37,400 nt of DNA, taken from positions 30,378 through 67,777 of the forward strand of contig JAHDCV010000013.1 in the NCBI GenBank assembly GCA_020629695.1, in the 5' to 3' direction. Positions within the stretch are counted from its first letter, which is position 1, and the number at the start of each line of letters is the position of its first letter. A program made the position numbers and the translations under genes. Source of the stretch: Acidimicrobiales bacterium (lineage in GTDB: Bacteria > Actinomycetota > Acidimicrobiia > Acidimicrobiales > SZUA-35). This document shows, one piece after another, positions 28,884 through 35,593 of the stretch. Below the pieces are notes generated by a model, which was given only the letters and a program-made list of their open reading frames with translations, made no database searches and was not told the DNA's origin.

Positions 28884-29687
28884 ATGCCGAACGACGAGCC
28901 GCGCCCCACACGCTTCGAGATCGCCGGCGGGGTCGCCACGATCACCCTCGCCCAACCGGAACGGAAGAACTCGCTCGGCGACGCCCTCGTCACGTCACTC
29001 CACGACGACCTCGACACTGCCATCGCCCACCCGGACGTCCGGCTCGTCGTCCTGACCAACGACGGCAACACGTTCTGCGCCGGCGCCGACCTCAAGGCCG
29101 CCGCCCCGGGTGTGGCCGGCGGCACCGCCGGTCGGACCTTCGTCGACGTGTTCCGGCGAATCCGGTCCTCCCCGAAACCCGTGATCGCCCGGGTCGACGG
29201 ACATGCGACCGGTGGCGGCGTCGGGCTGGTCGCCGTGTGTGACCTGTCGATCATGCGCGACGACGCGAAGATCGGATTCACCGAAGCCCGGCTCGGGGTG
29301 GCGCCGGCGGTCATCTCGGTCGTGTGCCTGCCGAAGATGCGGCGAGGCGACGCGAGCGAGCTGTTTCTCCGGGCACAACGATTCACTCCGGCTCGGGCGG
29401 CGGAGGTGGGTCTGATCAACCGCGCCGTGCCCGCCGACGAGCTCGACGCTGCTGTCGAGGTCTACGTCGACGACATCGTGCGTGGCGGACCGCTGGCGCT
29501 CGCCGCCTGCAAACAGATCATCGATCTCGTCCCCGGGCTCGATCTCGACGAGGCCTTCACCCGGATGAGCGAACAGAGTCAGGCGCTGTTCGCGTCGGAC
29601 GAGGCCACCGCCGGCATCGCCGCCTTCCGTGAGCGGACCGACGCCCCCTGGGTTCCCGAGGCCCGCCGGGGCCGCGACCTCAGGTGA
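28884..29687 (+). CDS. Enoyl-CoA hydratase/isomerase family protein, methylglutaconyl-CoA hydratase-like
   Basis: 267 residues of the crotonase superfamily. The first oxyanion-hole region is TFCAGADLKAA (63-73) and the second ATGGGVGLVAVCD (108-120). In classical enoyl-CoA hydratase the latter carries a catalytic Glu (GGGCEL); here it is Gly. The second Glu is kept as E134 in FTEARLGVAPAVIS. The GGGVGLV plus LGVAPAVIS combination resembles LiuC/AtuE-type hydratases of leucine or terpenoid degradation, so a methylglutaconyl-CoA hydratase-like role is suggested, not proven. The ATG at 28884 follows a -10-like hexamer by 6 bases; a GTG at 28878 is an alternative. The end overlaps the zinc-ribbon gene by 8 bases. 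Confidence 0.9.
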   Translation: MPNDEPRPTRFEIAGGVATITLAQPERKNSLGDALVTSLHDDLDTAIAHPDVRLVVLTNDGNTFCAGADLKAAAPGVAGGTAGRTFVDVFRRIRSSPKPVIARVDGHATGGGVGLVAVCDLSIMRDDAKIGFTEARLGVAPAVISVVCLPKMRRGDASELFLRAQRFTPARAAEVGLINRAVPADELDAAVEVYVDDIVRGGPLALAACKQIIDLVPGLDLDEAFTRMSEQSQALFASDEATAGIAAFRERTDAPWVPEARRGRDLR

Positions 29688-29898
29688 TGTCGGGGTAGAT
29701 CGACGGCGGTGGGCCCGGCACACCGGGTCCTTCGCAGAACCAGCAGCTCGACTCGGCCGAACCGGTCCAGGCGACCTCACAACGAGCGCAGCTCATGCGG
29801 ATGCCGTGACGTCGTCGCAGGACCGGGCGTTGCGGTGCGTCGGCCTCGGCCACGGCACCCGTCGCTGCCTCGTTGTCGAGTGATGAGGTGGTCACCAT
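29680..29898 (-). CDS. Small zinc-ribbon-like hypothetical protein
   Basis: 72 residues. The C-terminal half carries CARC and CWFC, 12 residues between the pairs, a plausible zinc-binding four-cysteine site. The N-terminal part is low-complexity and Ala/Glu-rich. No enzymatic domain is seen. The start is an ATG at 29898; a longer in-frame start at 29988 exists but would run through a hairpin region. It is convergent with the hydratase family gene (8-base overlap). Reality as a gene is supported by the conserved-looking cysteine pairs and compact placement only. Confidence 0.6.
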   Translation of the reverse strand: MVTTSSLDNEAATGAVAEADAPQRPVLRRRHGIRMSCARCEVAWTGSAESSCWFCEGPGVPGPPPSIYPDIT

Positions 29899-29947
29899 GC
29901 AGAGCCCGTCGGTCTGCGACGGCGGGAGTTGAGCCCGAACGCGACGA

Positions 29948-29971
29948 ACCCGGCGGTCGAAACCGCCGGGT
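29948..29971 (-). terminator. Strong hairpin downstream of the DUF4332 gene
   Basis: acccggcggt (29948-29957) pairs perfectly with accgccgggt (29962-29971) around a CGAA tetraloop. A second, weaker 6-bp stem lies at 29989-30005. Both are downstream of the DUF4332 stop on the minus strand. No T-tract follows. The rest of the 132-base gap shows nothing else. Confidence 0.6.
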
Positions 29972-30030
29972 CCGGTCGTCTGCCTCACGTGGTGGCGGTC
30001 ACCACCTCGATCCGTGCATGCGCGGGTGCG

Positions 30031-30453
30031 TCAGTGCGACACCATCGGCTGCATGTCCTTGGCCTGGCTGACCCAGGCCTCGACCATCGTCTGCGACGGG
30101 GGTCGCTTGACGATGCTCTTCTTGGTCTTCTTGATCTTCTTCTCGTTGATCTCGACCATCTTCACCGTCAGGTTGTCGGGGCGGCGCTTGCGCAGCTCCT
30201 TGACGGTGTCGACACCGGCCTTCTCGAGCAGGTCGCTGTACTGCGAACCGATGCCCTTCACCCGCATGAGGTCGGCACGGTTGGCCCACTCCAGCAGCTG
30301 CTTGGGGTCGATGCCGGTCTCGGCGGCGAGCGCCTTGCGACCCTTCTTCGTGCCGGCTTCGGCCAGGAGCTTCTCGCACGAGGCGATGCCTGCGCCGCGG
30401 AGCTTCTTGCCTTTGCCCTTGCCGATGCCTTCGATGGCTTCGATGCTTGCCAT
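30031..30453 (-). CDS. DUF4332 helix-hairpin-helix protein
   Basis: 140 residues, Lys-rich. Two helix-hairpin-helix-like elements are visible: IEAIEGIGKGKGKKLRGAG near the N-terminus, and LMRVKGIGSQYSDLLEKAG in the middle, followed by VDTVKELRKRRPDNL, the typical DUF4332 pattern. Such elements bind nucleic acid non-specifically in other proteins; the function of this family is unknown. The ATG at 30453 has GAGGA 10 bases upstream. It is divergent from the PaiB-like gene with a 108-base gap in which I see no clear -10. Confidence 0.88.
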   Translation of the reverse strand: MASIEAIEGIGKGKGKKLRGAGIASCEKLLAEAGTKKGRKALAAETGIDPKQLLEWANRADLMRVKGIGSQYSDLLEKAGVDTVKELRKRRPDNLTVKMVEINEKKIKKTKKSIVKRPPSQTMVEAWVSQAKDMQPMVSH

Positions 30454-30561
30454 GGTGTTCGTTTCCTCAGCGTCTTGAGTGATGGACGGGAACGACACTC
30501 CGACGGCCGGTCGGGCGGAAAGTTGAGGCATTCGCCCCACTTCGGCTGACAAACTTCCGCG

Positions 30562-31194
30562 ATGTACCTGCCCCCGTCGTTCCGGGTCGACGATGCGTTC
30601 GACATCCGCCGGATGATCGAGCGTCAACCGCTCGCTCAGCTGATCACCGTCGCGGACGGACAGCCGTCGGTCAGCGCGCTGCCCGTGCTCGTCGACGAGC
30701 GACCCGACGGCGGTCTCGTGGTGCGCGGCCACCTCGCGAGGGCGAACCCCCAGGCGACCCATGACGGCCGGGCTGCGGTGTGCTCGTGGCTGATCTCGAG
30801 CGCCTACGTCTCGCCGTCGATGTACGAGACGAAACGCCTCGGCGATCCGAGGGTCGTCCCGACCTGGAACTACGAGGCCGTCGAGGTGCACGGCACCCTC
30901 TCGATCTCGGGTGAGCCCGAGAAGATCCTCGACATCGTCACCCGACTGACCGATCGCCACGAGCGGGATCGGGACGAGCCGTGGCGCGTCGACGACGCAC
31001 CGGCGGAGTTCGTGGACCGCATGCTCCGGGCCATCGTGGCGATCGAGATCGAGGCGTCACGCATCGACGCGAAGGCCAAGTTGTCACAGAATCGGCCCGA
31101 TCCCGACCGCATCGGCGTGCGAACCGCACTCGCTGCCGCCGGACCGGCGGAGCGGTCGGTGGCCGAGGCCATGCGACCCGGCGACCGTGACTGA
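30562..31194 (+). CDS. PaiB-like FMN-binding split-barrel protein
   Basis: 210 residues of the family annotated as FMN-binding negative transcriptional regulator (PaiB). Signatures are MYLPPSF at the start, GHLARANP (56-63), AYVSPSMYE (81-89), VPTWNYEAVEVHG (99-111) and KLSQNR near 173-178. The split beta-barrel fold usually binds a flavin; in Bacillus, PaiB affects sporulation and degradative enzyme genes, but homologues elsewhere are mostly uncharacterised and may be enzymes. The ATG is at 30562; CAAACT ends 6 bases before it, again suggesting a leaderless mRNA. It is convergent with the GGDEF gene across 29 bases. Confidence 0.93.
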   Translation: MYLPPSFRVDDAFDIRRMIERQPLAQLITVADGQPSVSALPVLVDERPDGGLVVRGHLARANPQATHDGRAAVCSWLISSAYVSPSMYETKRLGDPRVVPTWNYEAVEVHGTLSISGEPEKILDIVTRLTDRHERDRDEPWRVDDAPAEFVDRMLRAIVAIEIEASRIDAKAKLSQNRPDPDRIGVRTALAAAGPAERSVAEAMRPGDRD

Positions 31195-31206
31195 CCGGCG
31201 CGAACC

Positions 31207-31220
31207 GATCGGGAACGATC
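31207..31220. terminator. Weak hairpin between convergent genes
   Basis: gatcg-ggaa-cgatc forms a 5-bp stem with a GNRA-like loop in the 29-base gap between the PaiB-like and GGDEF genes. Short, and without a T-tract; it may be coincidental. Confidence 0.3.
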
Positions 31221-31223
31221 CGC

Positions 31224-32609
31224 TCAGATCGTGACGACGGCGTCCCGCCCCGCCTGTTTGGCCGCGGCGAGCGCACGGTCCGCGGCGGCATAGGCATCGG
31301 CCAGGCTGCGACCGTCACCGACGGTCGCCACGCCGATCGAGATCGATGCTCCGGTGCGTTTCGTCGCTTCACGACTGCGCTCGGCGATCTGTGTCGCGAG
31401 CTCGAGGTCCACGTCGTCGATCAGCGCGACGAACTCGTCCCCGCCGACGCGATACAGCGCATCATCGGCACGCATCTCCGACGAGATCGCCCGGGCGACC
31501 GCGATCAGGAGCTGATCTCCCGCCTCGTGTCCGAACGTCTCGTTGACGGTCGCGAATCGGTCGATGTCGAAGACCAGGACGGCTCCCGCCGTGTCGTCCG
31601 CGGCCCAACGGTCGATCCGCGACCGGAAGAGTCGGCGATGCCGCAGCCCGGTGAGTGCGTCGAGGTCGGCCAGGGCTCGCAGGTCCGCGATCGAGCGTTG
31701 CGTGGCCGCGGCGCTGGCGGCGATCGACGCCAGCACCTCGAGCTGGCCCACCGTGTCCGGATCGACGGGGCGGGTCTCGTCGTCCGCGACCACGAGCATC
31801 TCGCTCGCCCGGGCGTCGGTCCCGAGGGTTGTTGCGATCAGGTGCTGGAGGCCGAGATCGCGCAACGGGCCGTGGCCGGGGAACCCGGCGCCGCGCTGCT
31901 CCCCGATCGTGCGTGTGGTTCGTGTGTCGCGCCCCCATGCCAACACGGCCCGGAGTGTGTCGTCGTGCACCGAGGCGATCGCGTGGGCGAGCGGCCCTTC
32001 CGCCGCCAGGATCGTGGGCTGTCCGTCTGCGTCGCCGAGCACGACGGCGGTGTGCATGTTCGTGAGCGCCGTGGCGAGCGCGACCGTCGAGGCCCACACC
32101 TCGGCTTCGGAGTCCATGGCTGCGAACTCCGGTGCACAACCGGCGAGTCGGCGCCATCCGTTCTCCTGCGGCACGCCGCCGAGTGCGTGGATCGCCGTGC
32201 CGAGCACCTCGCCTGCAACGGTGAGCTGCGCCACGACCTCGTGGGGAAAGGGCAGATCCGACTCGACGTCGATGACCCCGACGGGTTCGGCCGCCACCAG
32301 GATCGGAACGCAGAGTTCGTGTCGCCGGGTCGCCAGCTCGGTACGCGTGCCGTCGCCGGTGTCGTGGTGATCGAACACCATCGGCTGGTTGGCCTGGATC
32401 GTCGCGGCCATCGTGCCGTTGTCGAGCCGGAAGCCGTCGCCGACATGCCAGTAGCCGCGGGCTGCATGGCAGCGGAGTCGGCCGGCCGAGATCACATAGA
32501 CCGTGCAGGTCCCCCAACCGAGCGCCGCGACCTCATCCGCCACGATCCGCGCCGCGTCATCGACGCTCGCGACACCATGGAGGTGGGCGCGGATGTCATC
32601 GGCCAACAT
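31224..32609 (-). CDS. GAF-GAF-GGDEF diguanylate cyclase
   Basis: 461 residues, no membrane segment. Two GAF-like sensory domains (about 1-145 and 165-305) precede a GGDEF domain (312-461). The active-site GGDEF (389-393) is intact, FDIDRF (348-352 with the metal Asp) is present, and an RxxD inhibitory I-site (R380, D383) lies exactly five residues before it, so an active, product-inhibited c-di-GMP synthase is expected. No EAL or HD-GYP domain is attached. The ATG is at 32609. The sulfotransferase gene is upstream on the same strand with a 42-base gap. Proximity to tad pilus genes fits c-di-GMP control of surface attachment, by inference. Confidence 0.93.
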   Translation of the reverse strand: MLADDIRAHLHGVASVDDAARIVADEVAALGWGTCTVYVISAGRLRCHAARGYWHVGDGFRLDNGTMAATIQANQPMVFDHHDTGDGTRTELATRRHELCVPILVAAEPVGVIDVESDLPFPHEVVAQLTVAGEVLGTAIHALGGVPQENGWRRLAGCAPEFAAMDSEAEVWASTVALATALTNMHTAVVLGDADGQPTILAAEGPLAHAIASVHDDTLRAVLAWGRDTRTTRTIGEQRGAGFPGHGPLRDLGLQHLIATTLGTDARASEMLVVADDETRPVDPDTVGQLEVLASIAASAAATQRSIADLRALADLDALTGLRHRRLFRSRIDRWAADDTAGAVLVFDIDRFATVNETFGHEAGDQLLIAVARAISSEMRADDALYRVGGDEFVALIDDVDLELATQIAERSREATKRTGASISIGVATVGDGRSLADAYAAADRALAAAKQAGRDAVVTI

Positions 32610-32651
32610 GGCTCATCCATCGGCGGTGAGGCGGCCGAGATGAGGGTCGGA

Positions 32652-33647
32652 TCAGCGCCAGGACTTCCTGAGGTGGGTCAGCTCCACGGCGTTCATCCGG
32701 TGTCGGATCGCAGACCGCAACCGGCTGGAGGGCAGCTTCCGGGCCGCCATCTCGGCCAGGGTCAACGGCAGGCCGTATCGATCGACGCGAAAGCGGATCC
32801 GTCCGGAACGATCCGATCGACGCAGGGCCTCGATGTCGAGCGTCGTCGGGTCGAGCGGGTCGTGGTCGGATCGTTCGTAGCCGCGGCGCTCGAGCCAGTC
32901 ACCGAGACGGGCTTCCATGAGCTGCACGTCCCCGGCGGGCTGGGTTCGGCGCCAGCGCGACGCGGCGTCGGCGCTCGGCATGGAGTAGTCGGTGAACTCG
33001 ACGTAGTCCATCATCGCCGGATCGAACTCGAGACCGAGAAACGAACAGAGCCGGCCGAGTTCGTTCTCGTGATCGGTCACGAGCTGCTCGAACCGCAACT
33101 CGCAGACGCGCTCGGGGGCGACCATCGGGGTGAAGTCCTCCCAGTCCTGTTCCGACTCCAGCCACTTGTCGAGCCCGAACCAGGCGTTGCCGGCCCATCC
33201 CATCTGGATGCACGACGGCCCGACGTCGCGGGGATCGCGGACGATGTGGATGAAGCGCGCCTCGGGCCAGATGTGCAGGATCCGGTCGAACGCGAAGTGC
33301 ACCGTCGCACCGACGACCGTCGCCTCGCCCACGCGTGAGGCGAGAAAGCCACGGATCAGCGTGTCGTAGTCGTCGATCGTGGGGTCGAGCTCGAATCCGC
33401 TGGTCGAGAAGATCCGGTTGTCGGCGAGCTCGCTCCGGTACCAGTCCATGTCGGGACGAACACCGGTGTCGGTGATGTGCTCGACCGCGAACTCGAACTC
33501 CTCGCCGAACGACATCGACGGATGGCCGTCGAGCATCAGCCGCAGCATCGTGGTCCCCGACCGCTCCGAGCCGACCAGGAACACCGGCCGATCGGCGACG
33601 TCGAGCGCGAGCTCGCGGCGTTCGTTCTCTGATGCGAAGGCGGTCAT
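32652..33647 (-). CDS. Sulfotransferase family protein
   Basis: 331 residues. The 5'-phosphosulfate loop of PAPS-dependent sulfotransferases is seen as VFLVGSERSGTTMLRLML (22-39), and the 3'-phosphate-binding region as FIHIVRDPRDVGPS (132-145). GEEFEF near 48-53 and a C-terminal basic region follow. The family transfers sulfate from PAPS to hydroxyls or amines of glycans, lipids or metabolites; the acceptor is unknown. The ATG at 33647 is preceded by CGAGGTACCC; the earlier in-frame region is not protein-like. A 12-bp palindrome (33684-33695) lies upstream. It stands between the tad operon and the GGDEF gene, all on the minus strand. Confidence 0.88.
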   Translation of the reverse strand: MTAFASENERRELALDVADRPVFLVGSERSGTTMLRLMLDGHPSMSFGEEFEFAVEHITDTGVRPDMDWYRSELADNRIFSTSGFELDPTIDDYDTLIRGFLASRVGEATVVGATVHFAFDRILHIWPEARFIHIVRDPRDVGPSCIQMGWAGNAWFGLDKWLESEQDWEDFTPMVAPERVCELRFEQLVTDHENELGRLCSFLGLEFDPAMMDYVEFTDYSMPSADAASRWRRTQPAGDVQLMEARLGDWLERRGYERSDHDPLDPTTLDIEALRRSDRSGRIRFRVDRYGLPLTLAEMAARKLPSSRLRSAIRHRMNAVELTHLRKSWR

Positions 33648-33683
33648 GGGTACCTCGGGCAGACGTCGTTTCCTGGGGTCACG

Positions 33684-33695
33684 GCGCGATCGCGC
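33684..33695. promoter_or_regulatory. 12-bp palindrome upstream of sulfotransferase gene
   Basis: gcgcgatcgcgc is a perfect palindrome 37 bases before the sulfotransferase ATG. It could be an operator, though GC-rich palindromes arise easily in this genome. Confidence 0.3.
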
Positions 33696-33710
33696 GACGC
33701 CTTGAGAGTG

Positions 33711-33727
33711 TCCCCCACAAAAGGGGA
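33711..33727 (-). terminator. Weak hairpin downstream of the tad operon
   Basis: tcccc (33711-33715) pairs with gggga (33723-33727) across an A/C loop, 15 bases past the stop of the last TadE-like gene. The minus-strand loop contains TTTT but the sequence after the stem is not T-rich. Confidence 0.35.
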
Positions 33728-33741
33728 TGCGCGGTGCACCC

Positions 33742-34338
33742 TCAACGGTGGATCGGGTTGAGCCGGAAGATCGTCTCGGACTCCAGATCGAACTCATCGC
33801 CGAACAACCCCGTCACGCCATCCCGCTTCGCGACGATGAGCACGCCCAGATCGACGGGGTCGTGCAGTTCCGACTCGCGATCGGTCGGACACCACCAGGA
33901 ATCGTGGGCGCCCGCTCGGCACCCCCACGCCGAGTCGTCGTCCAGATCCGCGAGCGACGAGGCCGGATACTGATTGCAGTGCGGGAGCCCGTGCACGACA
34001 ACCTCACATGCCGGAACCATCTTCCCGGCCACGAGCTCGAACACGACCACGTACTCGATCTCCACCCGGTCCTGCGCCTGGAGGTTGGAGACGAGGGCCC
34101 GCAGTGCCTCGCGGTCGGCCTGCTCGTCGTCGCCGAGCTGCGCAGCCACCCGTGCGGCCGATCGGGAGGCCCGATCGAGCGCCATCTTGTCGCTCCACAT
34201 CAGTCCGAACTCGACGAGCCCGAGCGCCATGATCAACAGCGGCATCGCGACGAGCCCCGTCTCGACGAGCGCGGCACCGCGCTCGGCGTCTCGACGATGG
34301 TGACGGAGACGTCGACGGCGGAAGGGCGAACCGAGCAT
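33742..34338 (-). CDS. TadE-like minor pilin/pseudopilin with four-Cys C-terminal region (copy 2)
   Basis: 198 residues. The N-terminus is basic and Arg-rich, followed by ERGAALVETGLVAMPLLIMALG, the TadE/TadG-type transmembrane helix with the conserved Glu. The extracytoplasmic part has four cysteines: C111, C121 (HCNQY), C140 (WGC) and C150 (WCPTDR). The same pattern and surrounding residues occur in the protein encoded just upstream, so the two are paralogues. TadE-like proteins are minor components or assembly factors of Tad/Flp pili. The ATG at 34338 overlaps the upstream stop by one base (TGATG). It is the last gene of the operon. Confidence 0.88.
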   Translation of the reverse strand: MLGSPFRRRRLRHHRRDAERGAALVETGLVAMPLLIMALGLVEFGLMWSDKMALDRASRSAARVAAQLGDDEQADREALRALVSNLQAQDRVEIEYVVVFELVAGKMVPACEVVVHGLPHCNQYPASSLADLDDDSAWGCRAGAHDSWWCPTDRESELHDPVDLGVLIVAKRDGVTGLFGDEFDLESETIFRLNPIHR

Positions 34339-34958
34339 CAGTTCGCCGCCGGTTCGATGCGTGCGATGTGGGTGACCTCGAAGGTCCGGCCGGGTCCGAC
34401 CATGCCGGTCACCGACGGGCTGTCGACCCGGACATAGATCCCGACGTAGTCGGGTCCGCCAGGATCGCTCAAGGCGTCCTGCCGCCCGGTCGGGCACCAG
34501 TTCCGGTCGCGAGCGGTGGCGCCGCAGCCCCAGTGCCCGGTCTGGGCACCCGTGTCGTCGAGGAAGGCGAGGAAGAAGTCGGCGGGCGTGTAGGCGTTGC
34601 ACGGGGACCCGGCGGGGATCGGGTTCGAGCGGCAGTACGCCGGCATCTCGGCATCCGCACTCTCGGCCTCGAAGATCACGATCATCTCGATGTTGCCGAC
34701 GTCGAACGAGGACAGTCCGTGGCGGAGCGTCTGCATCGTCACGTAGTCGGTGTCGATGGCCGCACCGTCGACGCTGAGCGCACGAACCGCAGCACCAGCC
34801 GCGCCGTCGACCTTGAGGTAGTTGTGCACGGCGAGACCCATCTCGAAGATGCCCATGAGCAGCAACACGAAGACGGGCATCACGATCGCGGCCTCGAGCA
34901 GACCGGCGCCGCGTTCTCGGCGGCGATCCGTTCGACGACGGCGACCGCGGGCGATCAC
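34338..34958 (-). CDS. TadE-like minor pilin/pseudopilin with four-Cys C-terminal region (copy 1)
   Basis: 206 residues. A basic tail precedes ERGAGLLEAAIVMPVFVLLL (residues 15-34), a TadE-type helix with its conserved Glu. Cysteines are at 109, 120 (PCNAY), 145 (WGC) and 155 (WCPTGR), followed by DALSDPGGPDYVGIYVRV. This aligns closely with copy 2 next to it (CNxY, WGC, WCPTxR, then L-DP and a beta strand). Even cysteine number and extracytoplasmic location suggest disulfides. The GTG start at 34958 overlaps the stop of the pilin-lectin gene (GTGA); a second GTG at 34961 is an alternative. Confidence 0.88.
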   Translation of the reverse strand: MIARGRRRRTDRRRERGAGLLEAAIVMPVFVLLLMGIFEMGLAVHNYLKVDGAAGAAVRALSVDGAAIDTDYVTMQTLRHGLSSFDVGNIEMIVIFEAESADAEMPAYCRSNPIPAGSPCNAYTPADFFLAFLDDTGAQTGHWGCGATARDRNWCPTGRQDALSDPGGPDYVGIYVRVDSPSVTGMVGPGRTFEVTHIARIEPAAN

Positions 34959-35593
34959 CACTGCACCAACACGATCTGATCGAGCGAGGTGCTGCAATCC
35001 TCGAGTTCGAAGCCGTTGCCGTTCTTCGTCAGGCAGAGCCCGGCTTCGACGTTGCGGTAGATCACCTCGACGCCGGAGACGTAGTCCTGCGTCCACTGGC
35101 TCCCCGAGTTCCCGCACGCCAGGACGACGATGTCGTCTCCGTCGGCTCCGAGGCACTGGCCGGTGCCGTCGATCGCCAACGTGAGCGTCAAGGCATCCTC
35201 GCTCAAGGCCGTCACCGTCGCGACATTGCCTGAGCCGCAGTTGCCGAGGAAGGGCCCGGATCCGTTGATCGCGAGGCAACGCCCGTCCATCTCGAGCTGC
35301 TTCTCGACGAAGGTGAGCAGATCCGGGGTGACCGGCGGGACGTAGTCGTCCGGCGCGAGGGCCACCGGGCTGTCGCCGAGTTCCTCGTCATAGGGACGAG
35401 GCGTCGAGATGTCACGGCCCGAGTCGTTGAGCACGTCTTCGCTGTTGTCCGTGAGCTGGGAGAGCACACCGAGTGCGCCGACCAGGAACAGCGACGTGAC
35501 GAGGCCGTACTCGATCAGGCTCGTGCCGCGTTCGCCCGGACGGGTTCGGGGAGCACACCGGTGATCGGATCGGAGGAACATCGGACGCCTCAT
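34955..35593 (-). CDS. Flp-type prepilin fused to a ricin-type beta-trefoil lectin domain
   Basis: 212 residues. The N-terminus is a canonical Flp (type IVb) prepilin: a basic leader, then G23 before TSLIEYGLVTSLFLVGALG, giving the G/xxxxEY cleavage motif with Glu at +5 and Tyr at +6. A linker (about 50-95) leads to a C-terminal domain with three similar repeats. Each begins with a Cys-Leu motif and has a second Cys exactly 13 residues on: C106/C119, C147/C160, C187/C200. Repeats 2 and 3 end with Gln-Trp (166-167 and 211-212), the QxW-type mark of ricin B lectins. I infer a minor pilin that displays a carbohydrate-binding domain. The ATG at 35593 overlaps the TadG stop (TGATG). Normal Flp pilins are only about 50-80 residues. 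Confidence 0.85.
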   Translation of the reverse strand: MRRPMFLRSDHRCAPRTRPGERGTSLIEYGLVTSLFLVGALGVLSQLTDNSEDVLNDSGRDISTPRPYDEELGDSPVALAPDDYVPPVTPDLLTFVEKQLEMDGRCLAINGSGPFLGNCGSGNVATVTALSEDALTLTLAIDGTGQCLGADGDDIVVLACGNSGSQWTQDYVSGVEVIYRNVEAGLCLTKNGNGFELEDCSTSLDQIVLVQW

